DNA of 55,390 bases from Sulfuricurvum sp. Lineage in GTDB: Bacteria > Campylobacterota > Campylobacteria > Campylobacterales > Sulfurimonadaceae. The notes under the pieces were generated by a model, which had not been told where the DNA came from, did not search any database, and worked only from the letters and a program-made list of their open reading frames with translations. Shown here in pieces: positions 1-9,791 of the stretch. The position numbers were made by a program, and so were the translations under genes. The DNA is taken from NCBI GenBank assembly GCA_030692765.1, contig JAUYUB010000004.1, forward strand, positions 1 through 55,390, given 5' to 3'. Positions within the stretch are counted from its first letter, which is position 1, and each line of letters begins with the position of its first letter.

Positions 1-128
1 GTTGTATTGTGTTGACAATAAAGTCAACGTTTTGAGATTGTCTCAAACCGTTTGACCTACTTAGTTTTCAATGATCGCAAACTCAAACTCAGTCCTAAAC
101 TCTAGGTCTTCATCGTTTGTGGACGGGA
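1..128 (-). other. Probable rRNA-operon leader running out of the left edge
   Basis: No coding frame is convincing here. Read leftward, the segment follows a strong promoter and contains two clean hairpins: 7-bp arms at 31-37/41-47 with a 3-nt loop, and 6-bp arms at 11-16/23-28 with a 6-nt loop. A promoter followed by a long structured untranslated leader fits the 5' leader of a 16S rRNA gene beyond position 1. The rRNA itself is not visible, so another stable RNA is possible. Confidence 0.45.
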
Positions 129-157
129 ATTATAGGGGAAATAAACTTAGATGTCAA
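129..157 (-). promoter_or_regulatory. Strong sigma70-type promoter with GC-rich discriminator, directed out of the window
   Basis: On the minus strand a perfect TTGACA (152-157) and a perfect TATAAT (129-134) are separated by exactly 17 bp. The -10 is followed by a C-rich discriminator, TCCCGTCC. Consensus hexamers with a GC-rich discriminator are typical of stringently controlled stable-RNA promoters, and no reading frame follows before the window ends. I infer an rrn promoter. Confidence 0.7.
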
Positions 158-235
158 GAGTGATTTGAAAGAAATTTCATGAAAATGCTGATATTGTTCT
201 CTTAGTATCAGAGAATGCAATTTTAGATCCTCGCT

Positions 236-2329
236 TTAGTGCCTTACGGTCACGTGATACCCTTTTTCTTCATCAATCGCTAACAATAAAACAGGAAGAA
301 TAAATAAATCACTTACCAAGGATATGAACATCAAAATAGCCCCGTATCCTCCAATTAGCTCTAATGTTTCAAGCCCAGTGAGTGTCAGTAACCCAAAAAC
401 TCCCATGAGAACTCCTGCTCCTATTATGGTAGGAATACCCGCATAGAAGAACATTATTTCCAATGCATGCTTTTTTGTCCGTCCAAAATAGCGACTACGA
501 AAGTATTTGTACGCGAAGTGAATAACAGTATCCGAGGTCAATCCTACCGATATGGTCATGGCAATCAATACCTCTATGCTCAGTGCCAAATCAAATACCA
601 ACATAATAAGACCAAACCATATTACAGGTATCGCATTCGCCGCAAATCCCACCAATCCTATCTTAAATGATCTAAAGACGATTCCCATAACCACACCAAT
701 CATCCCAAGAGCCGCCAAAAGTGACGATGACAACAGTATACGCTTGTCCATTTTGGCACTTTCGGAGAGTGTTTCAATATCCGTAAAGTAAAAAGGAATT
801 TGTTTATACTCTTTTATCCAACGTATAATTCCAGATTGATCGGCATTATTCAATGTAACTGTAACATTTAGCGCTTTATCATCTATATAGGTTTTTTCCA
901 TATCATTGAGTTCCAAGAAAAATAAAGCTTGAAGAACCCTCTGTTCATCTAAAGGACTCTTGGGTAAATTTGCCATGTCAAGCTGTGTTAAAACACTTTG
1001 CACCGAATTGACTTTTTCAATTCCTGTATTATTACGTCGTAAATCAATTTCAAATTGTTTTAGTTTTTGAAGCATTGAAAGATCGATCTCTTCAAAGGGA
1101 ACTTTGAGTGTAATTGTTTTGTGCTCAACATGCGTATCAAATATTTCAACTTTTCCCGTAGCAAAGCGTACAATGGCAAAAGCCGTCACTAAAATCGTTG
1201 TTACCATAAACAACTGCAGCATACGGTGATTGTAATGAATTTCACGATTGGCAAATTCATAACACAATCGCGCGAATCCGACACGCGGGTGTGCGACGGT
1301 AAAATAACTCAAAAGTGCCGGTAAAAAACTCACATTAATGATATAGGCAAATGCTGATGAGATGAGCAAACTCAAACTGAGTGTCGTAATAATGAGTGAA
1401 TCCGCAAACAGTAACGATCCTAGACTAATCGCCAAAACCGGAATTGTCCATAATGCAGGAGATAGATTACGATCAATACTTTTTTCGATTGCCCGAATAG
1501 GTGTCCCTTTATACTGTGATATATGCCATCGATAATAAAAATACATAAAATGACCAATAGAGACGCTCACTACCATTAATGTCATCGCGATATGAATTTG
1601 ACGATTTCCCGTAATGAGTTGAATCGTTGCAAAGGTAAGGATCAAAGTCAAAACCGTAACGCTCAATGCTGCAAAAGCTGCAATATAGTTTTGAAACAAC
1701 CAACGAGACATTACAACAATGGCTAATATAAAAATGGCAATGTATCCTAAATAATGCTGTAGCTGAACTTTTTGGGAAGGCTCTGAGTAATCATACGCAT
1801 ACGGAATGGATAAACTGGAAATATCAATGGGTGCTTTGGAATGAATAATAAAGTTGAATTTCGTAAAGTCTTCATTCACAAACTGCTTATATGGTTCCTT
1901 GAAAGACGATACGAAGCCTACTATTTTAGATACCGCTAATTCATGGATTGGCAAAGCCCGAACCATCCCCGAATCTTCTTCCCCTTCGCTGGTAATATGA
2001 TAAGCAGAGAAAAGTGAATCGACACGTGTAGTCTCTTTGTTATCTTCGAGCTGCGACTGAAGCACCATGAAAGCTACCTTGGAAGCCTCATCAAATTTTG
2101 GGACCTTAATACTAAGCGATGCCACATGCTCTGTGTCGTATGCATGGATAAACGTTTTTTGAAACTCTTTGGATTCCCCAAGCCAATACAGTGTGTCTGA
2201 CGATATCAGTACGGGTCTAAAAAAAGTGAATGCTAAGGAAGCAGCAATTATAAAAACCGTCAAGATCCAAATTCTTAACCGTAAAACGGTACGTACATAT
2301 TTAACAACATTAGGGGTGTGATAATACAT
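236..2329 (-). CDS. RND superfamily (MMPL-type) exporter
   Basis: A 697-residue inner-membrane protein with the two-fold architecture of the RND superfamily. One membrane segment (about 17-38) is followed by a soluble loop of about 150 residues and a cluster of five helices (about 195-345). The pattern then repeats with a helix near 375-395, a second loop and a helix cluster from about 540 to the end. The loops are shorter than in AcrB-type pumps, which fits the COG1033/MMPL group of proton-driven exporters of lipids, pigments or other hydrophobic products. No membrane-fusion protein or outer-membrane channel lies nearby. It is the last gene of a leftward unit, 3 nt after a thioredoxin-fold gene. 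The substrate is unknown; context suggests the product of the upstream amidoligase/transglutaminase enzymes. Confidence 0.8.
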   Translation of the reverse strand: MYYHTPNVVKYVRTVLRLRIWILTVFIIAASLAFTFFRPVLISSDTLYWLGESKEFQKTFIHAYDTEHVASLSIKVPKFDEASKVAFMVLQSQLEDNKETTRVDSLFSAYHITSEGEEDSGMVRALPIHELAVSKIVGFVSSFKEPYKQFVNEDFTKFNFIIHSKAPIDISSLSIPYAYDYSEPSQKVQLQHYLGYIAIFILAIVVMSRWLFQNYIAAFAALSVTVLTLILTFATIQLITGNRQIHIAMTLMVVSVSIGHFMYFYYRWHISQYKGTPIRAIEKSIDRNLSPALWTIPVLAISLGSLLFADSLIITTLSLSLLISSAFAYIINVSFLPALLSYFTVAHPRVGFARLCYEFANREIHYNHRMLQLFMVTTILVTAFAIVRFATGKVEIFDTHVEHKTITLKVPFEEIDLSMLQKLKQFEIDLRRNNTGIEKVNSVQSVLTQLDMANLPKSPLDEQRVLQALFFLELNDMEKTYIDDKALNVTVTLNNADQSGIIRWIKEYKQIPFYFTDIETLSESAKMDKRILLSSSLLAALGMIGVVMGIVFRSFKIGLVGFAANAIPVIWFGLIMLVFDLALSIEVLIAMTISVGLTSDTVIHFAYKYFRSRYFGRTKKHALEIMFFYAGIPTIIGAGVLMGVFGLLTLTGLETLELIGGYGAILMFISLVSDLFILPVLLLAIDEEKGYHVTVRH

Positions 2330-2332
2330 AGT

Positions 2333-2823
2333 TTAGTCCAATTCTTTTTTAATGATCAAATAAGGGCGTTTATTAACCCCGATAGCCTCTGCAACCGATT
2401 CAATGGAATCGATGCGTTCCTCAACTTTTTCAGAAAAAGAATTACGTTCCAGTATCTCTCTGCCTTCCACCATTACGCTTAAGGTTTTTTGCAGCGGCAA
2501 AGAAGACGCATAAATTGTTCTGATAAGATCGTGAGATTTAAGCCGTTTAAGCTCATAGAAAAAAATGTAATAGCGATAGATACTGCGCATTTTATCACTA
2601 TCATAAATCATAGAAAGAAAATCTCTGGAATGGGGGCATTTTGGATCCATAAAAACATATGCTTTAATATTCCCGGTTCCGTATTGCAGTGCAAGAGGTT
2701 CGATTGGACGGACCAAAGCAGTAATCTGTGCTGTAGAAAGTTCTTTTGCCGCACATTGAGGGGCCATCAATATTACAAAGCACAATGCTAGAAATAAATA
2801 TAATTGAAATTTTATCGTTTTCA
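2333..2823 (-). CDS. Exported thioredoxin-fold protein with a CPHS motif
   Basis: A 163-residue protein starting with a clear signal peptide (MKTIKFQ, then a hydrophobic core ending near APQCAA), so the product is periplasmic. The ATG at 2823 is preferred to an upstream TTG because the signal peptide begins there. The mature part resembles the DsbC/DsbG thioredoxin fold: a short strand, then DPKCPHS in the active-site position, then a helical stretch and a late RPYLII strand with a proline in cis-Pro position. The second cysteine of the usual CPHC is serine, so the protein could form mixed disulfides but not an ordinary CxxC redox cycle. It is about 66 nt after the transglutaminase gene and 3 nt before the exporter gene. 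Confidence 0.65.
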
Positions 2824-2889
2824 TAGCAATAGTATACAAAGAAAAAGGTTACTGTTACACTACTGAATATGATTAAAAAATACTCATAA

Positions 2890-3804
2890 TTAATTTTGGC
2901 TTTGCTCTAGTATCTCTTCACGTGTCACATCAACAGTTACCTTTACATCGCTTAGTCCACTGCCCAGAATGACGCCTTGTGTAGGTGCAATGTCCGCGTA
3001 ATCACGTCCATACCCTAATACAATATGCTGATCGTATGGAATAATATTGTTCGTTGGATCAAAATCAAACCATCCGAACCCTGGAATAAATACAGAAAAC
3101 CATGCGTGGGAGGCATCCGCTCCAAACAGTTTTTCTTCTCCCGCAGGAGGCAATGTTTCGATGTATCCACTCACATAACGAGCAGCAAGGCCAATACAGC
3201 GAAGAGCGCTGATTGCTATATGGGCAAAATCTTGGCACACTCCTTTGCGCGCTTCGAATACAGTTTCCACTGGAGTATTGACATCACTAAAACCGCTCAC
3301 AAATTCAAAGTCGTTGTAAATACGTCCCATAAATTCCTGAACGCTATCATATACGGAACGCTCATAAGAAAAAGAGCTGGACACATAGTCTCGCAATAAA
3401 GGATCTGATTTTTTGAGAAATAAACTTGGCAAACAAAATTGCTTGGCATCGATGACATCAGGCGTACTGGCCTGAAAGGCTTGAAGTATTTGAGCATAAC
3501 TAATCTCTTTTGCATATTCACTGAGCATTCTATGCTGTTCGATTGCTTGCATATCAATCGCAATGCACGTTCGTGCCGTGACTTTTAGATAATGGTGAGG
3601 CTCGCGAATAACCAAATGATGCAGATGATTGCCAAAATAATCGGTATATTCTTCCAACTCACTGTTCCCCGGATCCGTTGAGAGTGAAAAATCGATTACC
3701 GTTTGAAAAGGGGTGTCTCTGGGTTTGAGCCGAATCAAGTTATGACTGAAACTGACCCGTTGCTGATAAGAGAATTGGGTGCTATGAAAAATATGATACA
3801 ACAT
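2890..3804 (-). CDS. Transglutaminase-like cysteine protease/ligase family protein
   Basis: 304 residues. The N-terminal third matches the bacterial transglutaminase-like N-terminal region (LYHIFHSTQFSY, then SHNLIRLKPRD). The core holds the catalytic triad of the transglutaminase-like superfamily: Cys near residue 189 in GVCQDFAH, His near 233 in DASHAWF and Asp near 248 in FDFDPTNN. No signal peptide is seen, so the protein is cytoplasmic. Bacterial members of this group usually act as peptidases or amide-bond enzymes rather than true crosslinkers. The start is 2 nt after the stop of the ATP-grasp/alpha-E gene, indicating translational coupling. Partnership with alpha-E, ATP-grasp and DUF2126 proteins is a recurrent bacterial arrangement, proposed in comparative genomics to modify peptides; no substrate has been established for this operon type. 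Confidence 0.85.
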   Translation of the reverse strand: MLYHIFHSTQFSYQQRVSFSHNLIRLKPRDTPFQTVIDFSLSTDPGNSELEEYTDYFGNHLHHLVIREPHHYLKVTARTCIAIDMQAIEQHRMLSEYAKEISYAQILQAFQASTPDVIDAKQFCLPSLFLKKSDPLLRDYVSSSFSYERSVYDSVQEFMGRIYNDFEFVSGFSDVNTPVETVFEARKGVCQDFAHIAISALRCIGLAARYVSGYIETLPPAGEEKLFGADASHAWFSVFIPGFGWFDFDPTNNIIPYDQHIVLGYGRDYADIAPTQGVILGSGLSDVKVTVDVTREEILEQSQN

Positions 3805-3806
3805 GC

Positions 3807-6299
3807 TTACTCGTCATAATGGGCAAAATAAGTTTTGGATAACTCATCGGATGCCACAATTAATTTTCCAGAAACGCTTGCAAGAAGCGCATCCATGTTC
3901 TCGCGAACAACCGAATCTTGGGCCAATGCACACAGATTCTCGATTCGGCTTAAACGTAATAAGGAGAATGCTTCAAACAGAGGCTCTTCGTATCGGCTTA
4001 AATAGATATCGTGTTTAAATTTCGGCAGTTTAGGCAATAATTTGAGCAGTCGCGCAATCTCACTGATCAAGGATTTTGGAAATTGGCCGTCTAACAAGAT
4101 AAATTCACCTACATGTGCTAATTCAATCGATGCCCGATAATGAGCTCTGTAGGCATTTAAGCTTTCACTGCTTCCCAATAGTGTCTCCAAAATTTCATAC
4201 TCCGTAAAAGGCTCATAAACCGATGTCAGCATCGAACGTGATTTCGTAATCAACAGCTGTGAACGTTCAAGCGCTGCACCAATCTCATATAAAATCAATC
4301 CTTGTTCTGCAAATAAACTATCCTCTATGAGAGCTTGATAGGCCATGAGATGGACTAATAAAGTGTCAAGTCCTGAAATCATTGTCCGTTGTAGCGGCAG
4401 GGCATTACTTGCGTATCCATTCCATTCACGCATGAGACGTTCAAAAATCCGCCACGCTTCTAAAGGGAGTAAATTTTTTGTACTGGTATTAGCATTGGAG
4501 AGCATATTGAGCGCTTGGGATAAAGATCCTACCCGATCATTTTGTGAAATGACCGACCATATTTCAGCTATCGGATCGGTCACTTTCTCATCACCTTCAC
4601 CTAAAAATCCGGGATACGTCATGCTCAAATGACTCAAAGTATCGCATAAAATCTCTTGTGCGCGCTGGTTGCCTTGGCGGTCGTAGCGGGTTGCATTGGC
4701 CAAACTTTTTAACGTGATACGAATCATCCGTGCGCTCATAATACAGCGCATTAAATAACGGCCCAACCAAAACAAGTTTTCAGCTCGAAGGCTTGGAATG
4801 TTTTCCAATGAATTTTCAAAAGTAGCTTTAGGCTTGTATGCACTACTAGGCGCCATAGGCCCTGACTCCCCCAAAACCCATAAATCTTTACTGCTTCCGC
4901 CTCGCTGACCTGAAACAATCAAGGAATCATCGCTGCTTCCTACGCGTACTAATGCTCCCGGCATTACTTGATACTGTTCATCTTTTATAATCGCAAATGA
5001 GCGGATGACAACATTTCGCGGTTTAATCTCTCCCTCTACCAAGCTTGGAGCGGTTGCGAATTGAACCTCTTCTTGACCCACAAACCTATAGGGATTCTCT
5101 ACTATTTTTGCACGCAGCTGCTCTTGTTCATCGGCAGAAAGATTTTTACCCACATACGTACCAATCTCGTTACCGCTGCGATCGATTGCTTTGACAATCA
5201 AGGTTGACAGATTTTCAAGTACGTACGCACACTCCTTGCTCTGACCACACCACCAGCTGGCTATTTGCGGTAATATCAACTCTTCATTCAAGAAAAAATG
5301 GGCCAATTCAGGCATAAACGGGTGAAGACCTAAATTTTCCAAAATCCCGGACCCCAATGGATTTGCCATTGTTATCCCCTGCTTACGAACCGCCTGTACC
5401 AGCCCTGACACCCCAAGCTTGGATTCGGCACGCAGTTCAAGCGGGTCACAGTATCCCTCATCCAAACGTCGTAAAATCGCATCTACTCGACGAAGCCCTT
5501 TGAGGCTTTTGAGCCATACAGCACCCCCTTTGGCTAACAAATCCTGTCCTTGAACAAGTGTTAGCCCCAAAAAGGAGCTTAAGTAAGCATGTTCAAAATA
5601 GGTTTCATTGTGCGGTCCCGGAGTCAGCAATACATTTAAGGGCTCGCTTTTGGTGTGCGTACCCAGTTTCATAAGCATTGATTTTAAATCTTCGTAAAAA
5701 GTATACAAACGGCGAATCGAAATATTGGAATACAACGCTTGTACCGCACTGTTCATCGTCAATCGGTTTTCAATCGTATAACCCAATCCCGAAGGAGATT
5801 GAACACGATCATGAATCACCCACATTTTACCGTCGGGACCGCGTGCCAAATCAGCAGCCACGATCATTAACGGATGTTCCAGATGATTATACAATCCATG
5901 CACTTCACGCAAAAAACCGCTATGCCCGAAGATCACTTCGCTGGGCACTATGTTTTGTTTAAGAACGTTTTGTTCTCCATAAATATCTTTGAATAAGAGA
6001 TTCAGCAGTTTCGCGCGCTGTTGCATACCCGCTTCGATATGTTCCCAATCACTGCTCTCAAGTATCAGGGGTATAGGATCAAGATGCCACGGTCTGCTTA
6101 TGCCGTTCGGATCATCGTATACATTGTAGGTCACACCGTTGTCTTCGAGTCTCCAATCAATCTCTTTTTGTTTGGCATTGAGCTGTTGAATCCCCAATGT
6201 TTCAAGATTGTCAGCCAACGCCTTCCAATGTTCCCGTATCGTTCCGTCCTCGTTAAACATCTCATCATATGAGGGTGTGCTATAGTTTTCAAAAATCAT
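3807..6299 (-). CDS. Fusion of circularly permuted type-2 ATP-grasp and alpha-E domain
   Basis: 830 residues. Residues 1 to about 480 correspond to the circularly permuted ATP-grasp type 2 family (formerly DUF404/DUF407), with family-like segments FKDIYGEQNVL, a central LLTPGPHNETYFEHAYL and later NPLGSGILEN. From about residue 505 (SLRAENLFWLGRYL) to the end it is the all-helical alpha-E domain (DUF403). In many bacteria these are separate neighbouring genes; here they are one polypeptide. ATP-grasp enzymes of this type are predicted amide or peptide ligases acting through acyl-phosphate intermediates. The gene is 10 nt downstream of the DUF2126 gene and 2 nt upstream of the second transglutaminase, so the three are almost certainly co-expressed. 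The substrate is unknown. Confidence 0.85.
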   Translation of the reverse strand: MIFENYSTPSYDEMFNEDGTIREHWKALADNLETLGIQQLNAKQKEIDWRLEDNGVTYNVYDDPNGISRPWHLDPIPLILESSDWEHIEAGMQQRAKLLNLLFKDIYGEQNVLKQNIVPSEVIFGHSGFLREVHGLYNHLEHPLMIVAADLARGPDGKMWVIHDRVQSPSGLGYTIENRLTMNSAVQALYSNISIRRLYTFYEDLKSMLMKLGTHTKSEPLNVLLTPGPHNETYFEHAYLSSFLGLTLVQGQDLLAKGGAVWLKSLKGLRRVDAILRRLDEGYCDPLELRAESKLGVSGLVQAVRKQGITMANPLGSGILENLGLHPFMPELAHFFLNEELILPQIASWWCGQSKECAYVLENLSTLIVKAIDRSGNEIGTYVGKNLSADEQEQLRAKIVENPYRFVGQEEVQFATAPSLVEGEIKPRNVVIRSFAIIKDEQYQVMPGALVRVGSSDDSLIVSGQRGGSSKDLWVLGESGPMAPSSAYKPKATFENSLENIPSLRAENLFWLGRYLMRCIMSARMIRITLKSLANATRYDRQGNQRAQEILCDTLSHLSMTYPGFLGEGDEKVTDPIAEIWSVISQNDRVGSLSQALNMLSNANTSTKNLLPLEAWRIFERLMREWNGYASNALPLQRTMISGLDTLLVHLMAYQALIEDSLFAEQGLILYEIGAALERSQLLITKSRSMLTSVYEPFTEYEILETLLGSSESLNAYRAHYRASIELAHVGEFILLDGQFPKSLISEIARLLKLLPKLPKFKHDIYLSRYEEPLFEAFSLLRLSRIENLCALAQDSVVRENMDALLASVSGKLIVASDELSKTYFAHYDE

Positions 6300-6309
6300 A
6301 CGTTTCTTT

Positions 6310-9300
6310 TCACTCTTTCATTCCTGTAGGACTCCATTTACGCCGTAAATCCAACGTCAGAGGGTATTCTAGACTTCCCGGTAGTTCCTGATACGAAAAA
6401 GTTTTCTTCTTAGGGGCATTAGCAATGACTTGTGTTGATGATACCCCTGCTTCTCTTTCTTGTGATTTAATTGGTGAGCGCACTTCTTCAAGCTCTCCTT
6501 GTGAGTGTCCAAATGCCGTATAACGGCTAAAACGTCTAGACTGTGCTTCGAGAGAATTGACCGGAAACGTATCGTACGATCTTCCCCCCGGATGGGAAAC
6601 ATGATAGGTAAAGCCGCCCAATGAACGCCGATTCCATTTATCCACAATGTCAAAGACCAGCGGCGTATCTACCCCGATCGTCGGATGCAGTGCCGACCAA
6701 GGCTGCCACGCACGGTATCGTACCCCCGCCACATATTTACCCTCCACTTCCGTGGAGACCAATGGAACTTTGACACCGTTACACGTTAACACATAGCGTT
6801 CATTGACAAAATTGGACACCTTCACTTGTACCCGTTCCAGCGACGAATCGACGTAGCGCGCGGTTCCTTGTGAACTTGACTCCTCCCCCAAAACGTGCCA
6901 TGGCTCTATTCCTGCACGTAATTCACACGAAATCCCCTCAATCATGTTTAATCCATATAAAGGGAAACGGAACTCAAAGAACGGATCAAACCAATCCAGC
7001 TCAAACGCATACCCCTCAGCACGCAAAAACTCAACGATATCTCGAATATCCTCACGCACATAGTGCTCGATCAAGAACTTATCGTGCAGCTGTGTTCCCC
7101 ATCGTACGAGCTTGTGTTTATACGGTTTGCGCCAAAACAGTGATACAAGGGTACGAACCAAAAGCATCTGCATCAGCGACATTTCCTGATGCGGCGGCAT
7201 GTCAAATCCGCGTAGTTCCAAAATCCCCAAACGTCCCGTAGAGGAATCAGGAGAATAAAGCTTATCGATACAAAACTCACTGCGATGAGTGTTACCTGTA
7301 ATATCCGTGAGCATATGACGAAACAATCGATCCGTCAGCCAAAAAGGAACCTCTTGCCCTTGGGGAATTTGTGAAAACGCGATTTCAAGCTCATACAGAT
7401 TTTCAGCTCTCCCCTCATCCACACGAGGTGCCTGAGACGTCGGTCCGATAAATGAACCTGAAAAAAGATACGAAAGACCCGGATGGTGCTGCCAAAAGGT
7501 GATCAAACTGCGTAGTAAATCAGGACTTCGCAATAGAGGGCTATCACTTGGGGTCATACCGCCGATGGTGACATGATTGCCGCCACCTGTTCCAGTATGC
7601 TTGCCATCTTGCATAAACTTTTCGGTTCCCAAACGTGAGAAATGGGCTTCTTGATACAATGCGCCGATAAGCTCCGTGAGCTCTCCCCAACTGCTGGTGG
7701 GATGGATATTCACCTCGATTACGCCCGGATCGGGAGTAACCCGCATTTTTTCAATCCGCAGATCGTGTGGCGGTTCGTATCCTTCGATCATCACCGGGAT
7801 TTTTAACTCACCTGCAGTCGTTTCAATCGAGGCAATCAGATCCAAAAATGCATCCGTACGTTTTAGCGGAGGGAGGAATAAAAAGAGTTTCCCTTCTCGT
7901 ACCTCAGCAGACAATGCCGTACGGACAAAAACCTCATGTTTCGCTTGTTTAACAGCTTTTACCGCACGTGCCGCTATCTTACTGTGATAGTCACCCAACG
8001 CAGGCAATAGGGCAAACACATCGTTGTCAAACCCTTGATCCAACTCATGCGGCGGATTCTCGATAAGCGAATCCAGAGGAAGACGCAAGCCCACAGGAGA
8101 GGTCCCAGTCATCAAAAACAGATGTCCGCGTCTAAATTTCCACGTACACGTCACCCACTGTTTTGAGTCTGAGTTCAAAGGCAGTACAAACCCGCACGGC
8201 GCATTGAGCCCTTTGGATAAACTCTCCGCCAGCGATTTTCGCTCCCATGAATCTTTGAGATTGACTTTGAGTGGATCGATATCGATAGGCAATTGTGCTT
8301 CTTGTAGTAGTGCCACCAAAGGATCATTATAGGCATCCAAGATATGCTGATCATTCACTCCCAAATTCAGACACAAGCGTGTAAGAAATTTTTTGGCATC
8401 TTGCGCAGTGATGTCATAGGTTTTATCCAAACTCGCTAACAAGTCGTGATTTTTCCATATCTGTTTGCCGTCTTTGCGCCAAAAAATAGTACTCATCCAT
8501 CGCGGAAGCGGTTCTCCAGGATACCATTTTCCTTGCGCATGATGCAGCATCCCTCCAGCCCCGAAGGTATTGAGCAACCGTCTGGAGAGGACATTTGCCA
8601 GCTCTCGCTTGTGCGGGCCGTCTGCATCCGTATTCCATTGAGGTGATTCCTGATCATCAATCGATACAAATGTCGGTTCTCCCCCCATACTCATACGCAC
8701 GTCATTAGCGATTAGTTCTTTGTCCACTTCAAAACCTAATTGCTTAATCGCTTCCCATTGCTCGCTGCGATACGGCTTAGTCACACGCGGTGATTCGAAT
8801 ACACGCGTGACGGTATTGGAAAAATCAAACTCTACCTCGCAACTGTCCATTGCCCCCTCAACGGGTGCCGCACTCTCAGGATTAGGAGTACATGCCAGAG
8901 GGATATGCCCCTCGCCTGCGAATAATCCGCTGGTGGCATCCAGCCCTATCCATCCCGCACCCGGAACGTAGACCTCTGTCCATGCATGCAAATCGGTAAA
9001 ATCTTCCACAGGACCACTGGGACCGTCGAGTGATTTCACATCGGCTTTGAGTTGTACAAGGTAGCCCGATACGAAACGTGCAGCCAACCCTAAATGACGA
9101 AAAATTTGCACAAACAGCCACGCAAAATCGCGACACGAGCCAAGGCGTTTTTTCAGCGTCACTTCACACGTCTGAACACCGGGTTCCATGCGAACCGTGT
9201 AGTTTAGATAATGATTGAGTTTAATATTGAGCTCCACCAAAAAATCGTTAATAGTGCGCGGGGTCAAATCGATCTCTTTGACAAACTCTTTGAGAAGTTT

Positions 9301-9672
9301 TCCTTTTGATGTCACTTTTAAATAGGGAGACAACTCTTTTTTGAGCTCTTTTTTGTATTTAAACGGAAAATCAGTCGCATAGTCCTCGACAAAAAAATCA
9401 AACGGATTGATACTCACAAGTTCTGCCAGTATTTCCACATCGATTTCTAGCTCCGTCGTTTTTTCAGGGAAAACGATACGTGCCAAATAGTTGCCAAAAG
9501 GATCTTGCTGCCAATTGATAAAATGATTATCCGGCTTGATTTTGAGTGAATACGCCTCGATTGGTGTACGGCTGTGCGGTGCAGGACGCAGACGAATCAC
9601 GTGAGGATAAAGATTAATCGGTTTATCAAATGCATAATGAGTTTTATGAGAGAGGACAACTTTAAGTGACAT
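6310..9672 (-). CDS. Transglutaminase-DUF2126 two-domain protein
   Basis: 1120 residues, the first gene of the leftward unit. The N-terminal 290 residues are a transglutaminase-like domain with Cys near 176 (LGSCRDFAW), His near 229 (DLHAWTEVYVPG) and Asp near 244 (GLDATSGLF). From about residue 320 (MSMGGEPTFVSIDD) to the end it is DUF2126 (COG4196), including the glycine-rich HTGTGGGNHVTIGG near 700. This fusion is the usual form of the large protein in alpha-E/ATP-grasp clusters. An AAAGGT ribosome-binding site lies just before the ATG. The product is cytoplasmic. The chemistry of DUF2126 is not established; amide-bond formation or cleavage is inferred from partners. The 119-bp gap to the divergent response regulator must hold both promoters. 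Confidence 0.85.
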   Translation of the reverse strand: MSLKVVLSHKTHYAFDKPINLYPHVIRLRPAPHSRTPIEAYSLKIKPDNHFINWQQDPFGNYLARIVFPEKTTELEIDVEILAELVSINPFDFFVEDYATDFPFKYKKELKKELSPYLKVTSKGKLLKEFVKEIDLTPRTINDFLVELNIKLNHYLNYTVRMEPGVQTCEVTLKKRLGSCRDFAWLFVQIFRHLGLAARFVSGYLVQLKADVKSLDGPSGPVEDFTDLHAWTEVYVPGAGWIGLDATSGLFAGEGHIPLACTPNPESAAPVEGAMDSCEVEFDFSNTVTRVFESPRVTKPYRSEQWEAIKQLGFEVDKELIANDVRMSMGGEPTFVSIDDQESPQWNTDADGPHKRELANVLSRRLLNTFGAGGMLHHAQGKWYPGEPLPRWMSTIFWRKDGKQIWKNHDLLASLDKTYDITAQDAKKFLTRLCLNLGVNDQHILDAYNDPLVALLQEAQLPIDIDPLKVNLKDSWERKSLAESLSKGLNAPCGFVLPLNSDSKQWVTCTWKFRRGHLFLMTGTSPVGLRLPLDSLIENPPHELDQGFDNDVFALLPALGDYHSKIAARAVKAVKQAKHEVFVRTALSAEVREGKLFLFLPPLKRTDAFLDLIASIETTAGELKIPVMIEGYEPPHDLRIEKMRVTPDPGVIEVNIHPTSSWGELTELIGALYQEAHFSRLGTEKFMQDGKHTGTGGGNHVTIGGMTPSDSPLLRSPDLLRSLITFWQHHPGLSYLFSGSFIGPTSQAPRVDEGRAENLYELEIAFSQIPQGQEVPFWLTDRLFRHMLTDITGNTHRSEFCIDKLYSPDSSTGRLGILELRGFDMPPHQEMSLMQMLLVRTLVSLFWRKPYKHKLVRWGTQLHDKFLIEHYVREDIRDIVEFLRAEGYAFELDWFDPFFEFRFPLYGLNMIEGISCELRAGIEPWHVLGEESSSQGTARYVDSSLERVQVKVSNFVNERYVLTCNGVKVPLVSTEVEGKYVAGVRYRAWQPWSALHPTIGVDTPLVFDIVDKWNRRSLGGFTYHVSHPGGRSYDTFPVNSLEAQSRRFSRYTAFGHSQGELEEVRSPIKSQEREAGVSSTQVIANAPKKKTFSYQELPGSLEYPLTLDLRRKWSPTGMKE

Positions 9673-9791
9673 AAAATACCTTTATCTAAAAAGTTACAAC
9701 AAGAATAGCATATTTATTTCCAAAGTCGTGTATGTTTTTAGTCCACATAATGGTAGAATTGCCGATAATATTAATAAATAAAGAGTCATGT

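Noticed and set aside
6870-7241. Open frame opposite to the DUF2126 domain
   Set aside because: No start signals, Pro/Thr/His-rich shadow of a coding region.
9732-9791. Upstream ATG start for the response regulator at 9732
   Set aside because: Would add 20 residues before the canonical receiver start and lacks a ribosome-binding site; GTG at 9792 fits better.
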